Made by a program: the position numbers and the translations under genes
Assembly: GCA_900475325.1 (NCBI GenBank)
Contig: LS483371.1
Span: 2,852,001-2,916,000 of the forward strand
Direction: 5' to 3'
Length of the DNA stretch: 64,000 nt
DNA from: Paucimonas lemoignei
GTDB lineage: Bacteria; Pseudomonadota; Gammaproteobacteria; Pseudomonadales; Pseudomonadaceae
The notes under the pieces: model-generated
The model's database searches: none
The model's input: the letters and a program-made list of their open reading frames with translations, nothing else
Told to the model about the DNA's origin: nothing
Part shown: positions 54,083 to 61,566 of the stretch, piece by piece
Layout of the letters: every line of letters begins with the position of its first letter
Position numbering within the stretch: position 1 is the first letter of the stretch

Positions 54083-55609
54083 TCAGATAGCCGGTCTGCG
54101 GCTCCATCCGTGGGTGGCGTAATCCAGGGTCACGAGGGCAGCAGCCTCGGAAGCCACCTTGTGGAAAGTGTTGTCCTTGGTCTTGTCACCGTAATCGCTG
54201 ATGCCCCTTACGACTATCACAGGCACGTTCTGCTTGTCGCAGGCGTCGAAAACCCCGTAGGCCTCCATTTCAGCTACCACAGCTTTGTCGTGAATGCCTT
54301 GGAAACTCTCGAAAAGTTTCGGGTCTCGAATTAGCAGTTCGCCGGAAGCAATGGTTGCAGGGGATACTTTTAACTGGGCAGCAACCTCACCCGCTATGGA
54401 CGCTACCGGCATCGCGAAGCCAAGCTTGTTCGCATGGTCTTGCAGACGATCGGGTAAGGACGCGGTTGCGAAGTAAGCATTGAGATCTTGCTGGGTAGAG
54501 AGCCCAGGTCGAGGCATTTCCGGTCGCGCTGCAAGCTTGCCACCGGCAAGCGCTGCCGCTCCCTCGTAGTACACGACGCGCTCGGACAAGATGACTTCAC
54601 CAAGGCTCAGTTTTTTACGCCGGCCCGCTGCGATCCCCATCATCAGAACTTTTTTGGGTTTCAGCTCCGACAGCAGGAGCGTTGTGATGGCGGTCGCATT
54701 GACGTTGCCAGCATTGCCGAGAGAAGCGATGACGCAAGAAAGTGGGCCGTCAGGTCGTTGAATTGTCACGGGCCAATAGTGGACGCCATGTGCGGTGAAG
54801 CGCGTTGGAACATCTTCGCCAACACCGAACATTTTCTTTGCAGCTGCCAGCTCAATAGCGATGGCCGTGATGACCAGAAGGTCTGGAGAGCGTGCCGCTT
54901 CCCTGGCCACGATCTCATTTTGGAACATTCCTACGGAAAGATCTGCCAGCTTGTCCAGGCTGTGGAGCGGCTCCTGCAGAGACATGCTGTCCAGTCGGCC
55001 TTTCACCTGCTCGCCCGTGAACGGAAACAACGTCAGGGGCTCCTTGAAGAAGTTTGCGTGAAGGCCGAGCGCTCCTTGGCCGTCCTCGCTGAACCCACCA
55101 AGGTTCAAATCAAATGGCAGCACGGGCAGCTTTCGTTTGCGCATCTTGCGGGCTCGGTCTGAAACACCTTTACCGCCACCCAGCGCAATCATCGCCGTGG
55201 AAACTTCCACTTGTTCATCACCGATGTTTCCGCCGGTGACCACGTCGTCTTCGAGGTAGATGATCTCCGCGAAATTTTCAGCCGAGAGCCGGCGGATGAA
55301 CATTCGCTGCTCTGGAGTCATTTTTTTCTGCATGGCCAACTTAGAGGTCACGATCTTCAACTGGCGGGCAGGGGTGTAGCTAGCCAAGAGCTTTTCCGCC
55401 TCGTAGGCCACCGTCCAATCGAAGGTCAGCGCATCACCACCTTCATTGGTGGGGCAGCCTGCCAAGTAGACGACCAAGCCCCCCTGTGCATCCAGGACGC
55501 TCTTAGTAACCGCGCGAGTGAAGTCATGCGCGAGGTCGATCGAGGCCTTCTCTGTCTTCTTGGAGATGCTGCCTGCGATCAGAATGAATTCATTTTCAAG
55601 ATTTGCCAT
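54083..55609 (-). CDS. SLOG-like sensor fused to purine nucleoside phosphorylase/nucleosidase: candidate CBASS effector
   Basis: The 508-residue protein has two parts. Residues 1-225 look like a SLOG domain of the STALD type: FILIAGSI near the start, an FDWTVAYEAEKLL helix, TGGNIGDEQVEVS (125-137), a glycine-rich ALGGGKGVSDRAR (142-154) and KLPVLPFDLNLGG. Such domains bind nucleotides and in ThsA sense a cyclic ADP-ribose variant. Residues 243-508 are a PNP_UDP_1 domain: DLLVITAIAIELAAAKK, GIAAGRRKKLSLGEVILSERVVYYEG, VAEMEAYGVFDAC (ribose-contact Glu) and VVRGISDYGD, whose Asp472 fits the base-protonating Asp of MTA/SAH nucleosidases. It lies 50 bp after capW on the same strand and divergent from the CD-NTase operon. 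I infer a signal-activated nucleosidase that depletes a nucleoside or nucleotide pool; the ligand and substrate are unknown. Confidence 0.8.
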   Translation of the reverse strand: MANLENEFILIAGSISKKTEKASIDLAHDFTRAVTKSVLDAQGGLVVYLAGCPTNEGGDALTFDWTVAYEAEKLLASYTPARQLKIVTSKLAMQKKMTPEQRMFIRRLSAENFAEIIYLEDDVVTGGNIGDEQVEVSTAMIALGGGKGVSDRARKMRKRKLPVLPFDLNLGGFSEDGQGALGLHANFFKEPLTLFPFTGEQVKGRLDSMSLQEPLHSLDKLADLSVGMFQNEIVAREAARSPDLLVITAIAIELAAAKKMFGVGEDVPTRFTAHGVHYWPVTIQRPDGPLSCVIASLGNAGNVNATAITTLLLSELKPKKVLMMGIAAGRRKKLSLGEVILSERVVYYEGAAALAGGKLAARPEMPRPGLSTQQDLNAYFATASLPDRLQDHANKLGFAMPVASIAGEVAAQLKVSPATIASGELLIRDPKLFESFQGIHDKAVVAEMEAYGVFDACDKQNVPVIVVRGISDYGDKTKDNTFHKVASEAAALVTLDYATHGWSRRPAI

Positions 55610-55659
55610 CGTGACAATTCCAGTAGCTGATGTGGTGAGTGTTGGCCGGCTTCTAATCG

Positions 55660-56556
55660 TTATGGGTGTAGCAGGGCATAAATCTCATCCCTATTTCTGA
55701 GTGCCAGTTGAATGACTTCGGGACGTTGTACAGCTTGATCCTCCGTGAGGTTGAGCTGAAAAAGCAGGTAGAGCAGCAATGCTTGGCGGCACTCCAGATG
55801 CATTTCTCCCTTTTCCATTGAATAGTCACTTTCGATCAGGCGACGCTTAGCAGGGCTGAGCATCGGATGAGCCGTGAGAACAACGTCGACCATTTTGTTC
55901 CAAGCTGTATCCATGGATGCCCGCTCATGATCCGGGCCTGCATATTGGGCACGCTTAATACGTGTCAGCGAGAAATCTCGGAAGTCATTACGTTTATGGC
56001 AGTACGCTCGTGCATGCCAGCGATTTCCGTCATGCACTAACGCATGAGGGGTCAGCTTACGTTCGCTGCCTTCGGGATCAGTCATGGACTGATACGTGAC
56101 CTCCACTGAACCATTTTCACGAATGGCTCGCAGAATCTCACCGACGATCTCGGCGTTCAGGCGACGTCCCAGCTTGGGAACACCTGCGACGGGGGATCGC
56201 CACCCCAAAAAGCTCCCATAAGGCACATCTGGTTGAACAGCCACGCGCAACAGATCTTCGAGGTAGCGCTCAACAGCACTGGACTGGAAAACCGGCTGGA
56301 ATGCCTCCGTCGCTCGGTAAACACGCGCTCGCGTGTCGTACTCCATGTTGTTGGAGGCCAGTTTCGTGTACTCGGTTATATCCAGCGAAGCTTGTGGCAC
56401 GGAGATGCCGAAGAAGTCAGTGAGATTGCTTCGATTGATTTGCCCATCCCACCGCAACCGATAGTCGATGAATTCCAAGCGACGCTCCTGGCCCCAACGC
56501 GCTCCTTGCCGCCCCTTCGTGGGTTGCTCGTCCGTGGGATTGGAATCGTTTGTCAT
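55660..56556 (-). CDS. capW: CapW-like WYL-domain transcriptional repressor
   Basis: About 298 residues from the ATG at 56556 (GAGG five bases upstream). An N-terminal winged helix (RRLEFIDYRLRWDGQINRSNLTDFFGISVPQASLDITEY) is followed by a WYL domain (GSVEVTYQSMTDPEGSERKLTPHALVHDGNRWHARAYCHKRNDFRDFSLTRI), where the usual W-Y-L triplet reads W-H-A, and a C-terminal WCX-like domain (ECRQALLLYLLFQLNL). This is the architecture of CapW and BrxR, which repress defence operons until infection. It is divergent from the CD-NTase operon and co-directional with the SLOG-nucleosidase gene, so it can control both halves of the system through the shared promoter region. Confidence 0.87.
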   Translation of the reverse strand: MTNDSNPTDEQPTKGRQGARWGQERRLEFIDYRLRWDGQINRSNLTDFFGISVPQASLDITEYTKLASNNMEYDTRARVYRATEAFQPVFQSSAVERYLEDLLRVAVQPDVPYGSFLGWRSPVAGVPKLGRRLNAEIVGEILRAIRENGSVEVTYQSMTDPEGSERKLTPHALVHDGNRWHARAYCHKRNDFRDFSLTRIKRAQYAGPDHERASMDTAWNKMVDVVLTAHPMLSPAKRRLIESDYSMEKGEMHLECRQALLLYLLFQLNLTEDQAVQRPEVIQLALRNRDEIYALLHP

Positions 56557-56570
56557 GTCGAACCTCGATA

Positions 56571-56622
56571 GCGTATAAAAACTAGACTGCATCTAAAAAC
56601 TATGCGTATAGTAATCATACGC
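56571..56622. promoter_or_regulatory. CapW operator candidate in the divergent CBASS promoter
   Basis: GCGTAT (56604-56609) and ATACGC (56617-56622) form an inverted repeat with a 7-bp spacer, and a third copy, GCGTAT, lies at 56571-56576. A plus-strand -10-like TATAGT (56607-56612) overlaps the repeat. The placement 15-66 bp upstream of capW, in an AT-rich strip, fits a repressor site covering both divergent promoters. CapW-type proteins bind inverted repeats near their own gene; the assignment is inference. Confidence 0.6.
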
Positions 56623-56823
56623 TAGCAACCTGTTAGGCGCAATTTCTCCCTGCGATCCACCGATTCGGTGCTTTGTTGGAAGGTGGCGACTGACAGCGAG
56701 CCGTTTGAATGGTGTGTGCATGAAGCAGGCATCGTTCCGCCACCTCATCCGTCGGCATGTGTTGTAGCTGCTGGTAGGAAGGCTGTTGCAACTATCTCAA
56801 CCATTTCTAGAAGGGAGCGGCCG

Positions 56824-57768
56824 ATGCCACTTACCAATACGCAGGTCAGGTACTACGACAGTAACGTGTTGCGCTTGCCGAAGGACAAGCGTGAAACCTA
56901 CAACGCCCAGGTCGATCGGCTGATTGCCGCGTTGCGCGACAGCCTAAAGAAGCAGGACAAGATTACCATTAAACGTGTGGTGAAAGCCGGTTCGTTCGCT
57001 AAGCACACCATCCTTCGGAAGACCTCTGAGGACGCCGTCGATGTGGATGTGGTGTTTTACATCAGCGGCGAAAAGGTAGATGAGGAAACGTTCTCAAGCC
57101 TGAGCCAAAAAATCTATGAGGCGCTGATCAAGCTGTATCCGAATAAAGCCGTTGAGGACTTTGAGATCCAGCGCAAGGCCGCGACCGTTACGTTCGTCGG
57201 TACCGGGCTGGACGTGGATATCGTTCCGGTCATTGAAAACCCGAACAAGGAAGGTTACGGCTGGCAGTTCGACCGTATCGATGGCTCGAAGATCGAAACC
57301 TGCGCGCCGTGCCAAGTGAAATTCGTTAAGGATCGCAAGGATCAAGATCCTGACTTCCGCACTCTTGTACGCTTGGCCAAGCGGTGGCGTACGAAGGCTG
57401 AGTGCCCACTTAAGTCCTTTCACATTGAGCTCATCATGGCTCACGTGCTGGAGGTGAACGGAAAAGAGGGTTCTCTGGAAAAGCGTTTTCGAGATTTTCT
57501 CCTATACATCGCCGAGTCCGGCCTGCAGCAAGTCATCAAATTCCCCGAAAACCGAGCGGCCTCCGATTTCACTGACCCTGTCGTGATTCTTGATCCCGTA
57601 TGCGACACGAATAACGTGGCCAGCCGGATTACTGAGGACGAACGCAAGGAAATTGTTCGGATCGCAGAGGCGTCTTGGGAAACGGCAAATTTTGCGTCTG
57701 TCGAAGGTGATTTCGAAGTCTGGAAAGAATTGTTCGGCCGAGCTTTCAAGGTGGAGGATGCAGCATGA
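56824..57768 (+). CDS. cdnC: CBASS CD-NTase (cyclic oligonucleotide synthase, CdnC/CdnD-like)
   Basis: The 314-residue enzyme starts at the ATG at 56824 with GGGAG seven bases upstream; a frame start at 56668 adds unrelated residues. The nucleotidyltransferase motifs are visible: GS at 56-57 (KAGSFAKHT), the two metal Asp in VDVDVV (Asp73 and Asp75), and the third Asp at 132 in GLDVDIVPV. VRLAKRWRTK, KSFHIELIMAHVLEV and DPVCDTNNVA match the C-terminal part of the CdnC-type enzyme I know from E. coli. Such enzymes make cyclic tri- or dinucleotides (cAAA for known HORMA-dependent members) upon phage infection. TGA overlaps the HORMA ATG. CdnC versus CdnD cannot be fixed by eye. Confidence 0.9.
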   Translation: MPLTNTQVRYYDSNVLRLPKDKRETYNAQVDRLIAALRDSLKKQDKITIKRVVKAGSFAKHTILRKTSEDAVDVDVVFYISGEKVDEETFSSLSQKIYEALIKLYPNKAVEDFEIQRKAATVTFVGTGLDVDIVPVIENPNKEGYGWQFDRIDGSKIETCAPCQVKFVKDRKDQDPDFRTLVRLAKRWRTKAECPLKSFHIELIMAHVLEVNGKEGSLEKRFRDFLLYIAESGLQQVIKFPENRAASDFTDPVVILDPVCDTNNVASRITEDERKEIVRIAEASWETANFASVEGDFEVWKELFGRAFKVEDAA

Positions 57769-58256
57769 CCCAGACCACCACTCAAACGACGACCTACACC
57801 ACCACAGATATCGAGGCTGTGGTGCGTCGTATAACCTCCGACCTGGTGATGATCGCTTCCAGCAGTGGGGCGGTGACCGAAGGACGTGCTCGAGAATGGG
57901 CGAATGACATTGAGCTGTTGGCCAAGAACGGCTATCTGAATTACGTCGATCTAACCCTCCTTAGTCATGGTGTCGAGCAAAAGGCAACTCGGTTTTATGT
58001 CAACGAGTCTGGGACGCTAGCTAATGATCGTCCCGGTGATGCCCGATGGCCGAAGGTAACTGAGCCTCGCCTGCGAATCGTATTGTCTTACCACGACACT
58101 TACGATCAGCAAGCACGAGACAAGCTAGCTGGGAAAATGAAGATTTCCTGGACGACAAACTATGAAGATATCAGCCATCCTCGACTGTCACAGAGTGGTG
58201 GGCGCGAATACTCCAGCAACGGCTACGGCATGCAACGTAAGGACTATATCCAATGA
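57765..58256 (+). CDS. cap7: Bacterial HORMA-domain protein (CBASS activator)
   Basis: The 163-residue protein begins with a Thr/Gln-rich stretch (residues 2-12) and continues TDIEAVVRRITSDLVMIASS, GAVTEGRAREWANDIELLAKNGYLNYVDLTLLS, TRFYVNESGTL, RLRIVLSYHDTYD, and ends SNGYGMQRKDYIQ. This matches bacterial HORMA1-type proteins. They close around a peptide, probably a phage protein, and then bind and activate the CD-NTase; TRIP13 reopens them. The ATG overlaps the CD-NTase stop (ATGA) and its own stop overlaps the AAA gene, so the three are made together. Only one HORMA gene is present. Confidence 0.87.
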   Translation: MTQTTTQTTTYTTTDIEAVVRRITSDLVMIASSSGAVTEGRAREWANDIELLAKNGYLNYVDLTLLSHGVEQKATRFYVNESGTLANDRPGDARWPKVTEPRLRIVLSYHDTYDQQARDKLAGKMKISWTTNYEDISHPRLSQSGGREYSSNGYGMQRKDYIQ

Positions 58257-59149
58257 CCAAGACCAGTGTGTTTGATGCGGCAATCGACTTGCCAGAACGT
58301 CAGTTGACTGAGCGCGAAAAGATCTTGCTCGGGTTCGAAGGCCGTTATGAGCGCATCCACAACCAGCTTCGTCTGTTGCTCAACCAAGGCCAATTGCAGG
58401 AATGGAGTAACACTCACCACAAAAGTGTATTGCCCATCTGCAATCTCATAGCCGACCAATATCCACTTGTGATTTTCCACGGGGACGTGGGTACAGGAAA
58501 GACAGCGACAGCAGAGTGCATTGCGAATCGTATCGTCCGTGAGTCGCGCACTGAAGATTCCGTATTGTTCAAACTGAGCAACCGTGTGCGCGGTTCGGGC
58601 AAGGTCGGTGAAATGGGCACCCTGTTGACCCAAGCCTGGGCAGAGGTGGTAGAGGCCGCGGGCAAGAACCGCCGTGCAATCTTGATCATCGACGAGGGGG
58701 ATTCGATCGCTGCTTCCAGGTCTCAAAGCCAGAGTCACCACGAAGACAAAGTCGCAGTGAACACGCTAATTCAAGGTGTCGATGACCTACGGAAATACGG
58801 TGGTCGTGTTGTGGTGATCCTCTGCACTAATCGGTTGTCGGTGCTTGACGCTGCTCTACGCCGACGTGCTGCCATCGTTGAGGAGTTCACTCGGCCTGAC
58901 GTTGCTGAGAGAAAAGCGCTCTTCAGCATGGATCTAGCGGGGATGGGGCTTTCGGATAAACAACTTGGTGAGTTGGCTGCTGCGACGGGAGAGCGGGGAA
59001 ATCAACCCGCCTGGACATACTCCGATATTCGCACTCGGTTATACCCATCAGCAATGGCCAAGGCTTTTCCAGATCGAGCCTTGAGCTTCAAGGATCTGAC
59101 TGAGTCCCTTTTGTCGATGCGTCCGTCTCCCGTCATGGAAGACAACTGA
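58253..59149 (+). CDS. cap6: TRIP13/Pch2-like AAA+ ATPase (CBASS negative regulator)
   Basis: The 298-residue AAA+ protein has Walker A GDVGTGKT (77-84), Walker B ILIIDE (143-148), sensor 1 in ILCTNRLSVLD and the arginine-rich LRRRAAIVEEF. The short N-terminal helix region before the ATPase core, rather than a full domain, is typical of bacterial TRIP13. In characterised systems it disassembles the HORMA-CD-NTase complex and prevents leaky signalling. It overlaps the HORMA gene by four bases (ATGA). A 64-bp gap precedes the exonuclease gene, so co-transcription is possible. Confidence 0.9.
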   Translation: MTKTSVFDAAIDLPERQLTEREKILLGFEGRYERIHNQLRLLLNQGQLQEWSNTHHKSVLPICNLIADQYPLVIFHGDVGTGKTATAECIANRIVRESRTEDSVLFKLSNRVRGSGKVGEMGTLLTQAWAEVVEAAGKNRRAILIIDEGDSIAASRSQSQSHHEDKVAVNTLIQGVDDLRKYGGRVVVILCTNRLSVLDAALRRRAAIVEEFTRPDVAERKALFSMDLAGMGLSDKQLGELAAATGERGNQPAWTYSDIRTRLYPSAMAKAFPDRALSFKDLTESLLSMRPSPVMEDN

Positions 59150-59213
59150 CGCATGCTGTCCATGGTAGCGGTGCTACCCACGCGTAGAACATTCCAATGC
59201 AAGCGGAGCATGT

Positions 59214-59810
59214 ATGAAGGCAGGTAAAGAGATATTCGTGTCGGTCGACGTTGAGGCTTCAGGCCCAATTCCTGGCAAATACAGCATGCTTTCTATAGGG
59301 GCATGCGTCGTCTCAGACGTCGACGCTCAGTTTTCCTGCTATATCAAGCCCATTTCTGATGACTTCGTCCCGGAGGCAATGGAGGTTACGGGTCTCTCGC
59401 TAGAGAAGCTTCGTGCAGAAGGTCTGGAGCCGAAAGAGGCAATGTCTCGCTTCAAGACCTGGATCGATTCATTGGCTTCCGATAGCGAAACCGTAGTGTT
59501 CGTGGGATTCAATGCATCCTTTGACTGGGGGTTCGTGAATTATTATTTTCACCAATTTCTCGGTGAAAATCCATTCGGTATAGCCGCACTGGACATCAAG
59601 TCGATGTATTTTGGTGCTTCAGACTGCACATGGAAGATGACGCGATCTAGCGAAATCGCAAAGGTGGTTAATCCGGAAAGTGCCGGCGACCACGATGCCT
59701 TGCATGACGCTATTTACCAGGCAGAATTGTTTTCTCTGATCCGTAAAAAAAATTATGGAATAAAACTCCTTCGCAATCTTGTTTGTCCTGGTTTTATTAA
59801 TTGTAACTAG
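59214..59810 (+). CDS. DEDDh 3'-5' exonuclease
   Basis: The 198-residue protein has all DEDDh residues: Asp12 and Glu14 in [10 protein letters not shown], Asp104 in [10 protein letters not shown], and His160 with Asp165 in GDHDALHDA. It resembles the RNase T/DnaQ-like exonucleases that trim single-stranded RNA or DNA from the 3' end. GGAG lies five bases before the ATG. It directly follows the CBASS TRIP13 gene on the same strand and could be a second effector, an accessory that destroys phage or signal oligonucleotides, or an independent gene. Codon use is more AT-rich toward its 3' end than in the CBASS genes. Confidence 0.85.
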   Translation: MKAGKEIFVSVDVEASGPIPGKYSMLSIGACVVSDVDAQFSCYIKPISDDFVPEAMEVTGLSLEKLRAEGLEPKEAMSRFKTWIDSLASDSETVVFVGFNASFDWGFVNYYFHQFLGENPFGIAALDIKSMYFGASDCTWKMTRSSEIAKVVNPESAGDHDALHDAIYQAELFSLIRKKNYGIKLLRNLVCPGFINCN

Positions 59811-59872
59811 CTTAACTCTGCTCTGGCGGGGAGGGTGGAGTGTGGCTCCTCCAACAAGTGTAAGGAAGGGAA

Positions 59873-60901
59873 ATGGGATCTCGTGGCTACTTGAGTTTTA
59901 TTAAAAATAATCCAGTTTACAAAAATGCTGAAAAGGACTGGCATGTTGAGCTGACAGACTACACGGTTTTTTGGTTTGATCTGTTAGTGAATCCACCCGC
60001 CGGTGTCGACTACCAGAAACGCATTTCAGACCAGCTACGTGCCTACCGAAAAGAAGTCGAAGAATGTAATGATAAGCGCTTTGTCTACTTCATCACGTCT
60101 AGAGATAAAGTGCGGTTTAGTACCAAGAAGGCCCCTGAGTATAGCTGGACTAAGAAAGAAGTAATTATTCACCTAGAGGTGGGTTCGAAAAGAAAGCCCA
60201 AGAAAGTCCGACTTCCAGCTTTGCCCGAGCTGATAGGTGTTCAGCTTCCAGTAATTTTTGATGAAGGTCGATTCATCGGGCTTTGGGGCCTTGGTCAGTC
60301 CTATGCAACAGGGGTGTCTGTACATGATTTTTTGATGATGCATAGCATCAATCTTGGAATCGATACAGAGGTTTTATACGTCGGTTCCACCGATGATCCC
60401 GCGCGCCGCCCATTGAAACGAGATCACCGTGGCTATAGTGACTCACTGTATGGCATCTCCACCGCCGAAAAAGACATATTTGTTTATTATAATTTGTTCA
60501 AGGCTCTTTCCGTTACTAAGGAGAGTCCGCATGCACTTCATTTTATGTTAGGTAACTCGATAATTGATGAAGTGCAGAAACAAGAGGAAGGCCTCCTGCT
60601 TGAACACGGCCTTATCCATTATTTTGGAGCGAAGAGCCAGGAGAAGAGTAGAGAGCAGGAATATGGCAGGCTGCGAGAGGGCATGAGCAGGCTGAAGGAG
60701 AGTTATAAGATCGCTTCTATTAATTTTCACATGGAAGCAGCAACTCCGACGGAATATTGGACGCTTTACTCCAGTCAAGTGCAGAGTGAGCACCGTCACT
60801 GTTTCTCTCTTACGTTGGATGGTTGCCAGGTAAAAACTGGCGAAGCACAAAGCCCGTTCATGCAGTCTAGCAATACTGAGCCTTCTGTGATGAAAACGTA
60901 G
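59873..60901 (+). CDS. GIY-YIG-like nuclease-domain protein, AT-rich gene
   Basis: The 342-residue protein starts at an ATG preceded by AAGGAAGGGAA. Residues 165-250 resemble a GIY-YIG domain: TEVLYVGSTDDPARRPLKRDHRG (Tyr169, Gly171, Arg178-179) and QEEGLLLEHGLIHYFG, with Glu244 at the usual metal-binding position. The first GIY strand is weak, so the call is tentative. The N-terminal 150 residues (NNPVYKNAEKDWHVELTDY; KRFVYFITSRDKVRF) form a domain I do not recognise, and the C-terminal tail is Ser-rich. The gene is clearly AT-richer than the chromosome, a sign of recent transfer. It follows the exonuclease by 62 bp and precedes the small Cas2/SinR-like gene. Confidence 0.6.
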   Translation: MGSRGYLSFIKNNPVYKNAEKDWHVELTDYTVFWFDLLVNPPAGVDYQKRISDQLRAYRKEVEECNDKRFVYFITSRDKVRFSTKKAPEYSWTKKEVIIHLEVGSKRKPKKVRLPALPELIGVQLPVIFDEGRFIGLWGLGQSYATGVSVHDFLMMHSINLGIDTEVLYVGSTDDPARRPLKRDHRGYSDSLYGISTAEKDIFVYYNLFKALSVTKESPHALHFMLGNSIIDEVQKQEEGLLLEHGLIHYFGAKSQEKSREQEYGRLREGMSRLKESYKIASINFHMEAATPTEYWTLYSSQVQSEHRHCFSLTLDGCQVKTGEAQSPFMQSSNTEPSVMKT

Positions 60902-60977
60902 TTGTGGTGGTGTGTTTAGCAATCATGGCTTTTGATTTTTTCCTTGCTCTTATGATGGTAAAACGGGGAGTACGATA

Positions 60978-61262
60978 ATGTCTGTATTTATGGTGACGTG
61001 GAATCTTAACAAAGAGGGGCCGAATTATAGTGAGGCTCGACGTTTGTTTGTTCAGCACCTGGATCGCTATGAGAGTATTAGAGACATAGGTCTTGATTCT
61101 GTCAGGTGGGTAAGATCGGCAGGCACTGCAAAGCAAGTCTCCGATGATTTATCGACTAAAATTGATAGTAACGACCGTCTGGTTGTGACCGAAATGAACC
61201 GAGATGAATACTACGGTTGGCTGGATAAAGGAACATGGGACTGGATTCAGGCGCGCCTATAA
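60978..61262 (+). CDS. Small Cas2/SinR-like protein (94 residues)
   Basis: The protein begins MSVFMVTWNLNKEGPNYSEARRLFVQHL and continues IGLDSVRWVRSAGTAKQVSD and IDSNDRLVVTEMNRDEYYGWL. The VTWNLNKEGPNY opening strand with Asn/Asp, a helix, the RWV strand, and NDRLVV fit a ferredoxin-like fold of the Cas2/VapD kind, usually annotated as SinR family. GGGGAG lies seven bases before the ATG. Proteins of this type are common near defence genes; some relatives are ribonucleases, others inactive. Linked to the GIY-YIG-like gene by 76 bp on the same strand. Confidence 0.65.
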   Translation: MSVFMVTWNLNKEGPNYSEARRLFVQHLDRYESIRDIGLDSVRWVRSAGTAKQVSDDLSTKIDSNDRLVVTEMNRDEYYGWLDKGTWDWIQARL

Positions 61263-61566
61263 TGGCCTGCCAAAGAGACACGTAGGTAGATCAGCTAGTA
61301 GCTGGCTAACGCTACTTGGAATTAAGTGCCAAGGATGTGCAAGGTGCCCTGAAAAAGCTTGGCTGGCCAACCTAAAAGTCACGGTTCAAGCAGTCGATGC
61401 TGCCATGCAGGGCTTGGACAGCAGGGGCAAATTTAAGGGGGCAAGATTTGACTCTCCTGGCGCCCCAGGCGTTTTGACATCACTCTCTCTTTGTGAGAAA
61501 AGTCCTGGCTCCAGCATGGCCACACTCAGGGCAGCGCGAGCGAGCGTCGGATTACAGGAGTAGAGC
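61263..61566. other. Intergenic region before the Hsp70-like gene
   Basis: 304 bp after the AT-rich small gene and before the GTG of the Hsp70-like gene on the same strand. GC rises again here. A frame at 61204-61563 runs through it but begins inside the upstream gene and shows no family features. It probably holds the Hsp70 promoter; no clear boxes were found. Confidence 0.35.

Noticed and set aside
54083..61262. A NucC-type endonuclease effector
   Set aside because: No protein in the region shows the NucC active-site pattern; the candidates present are the SLOG-nucleosidase, the DEDDh exonuclease and the GIY-YIG-like protein.
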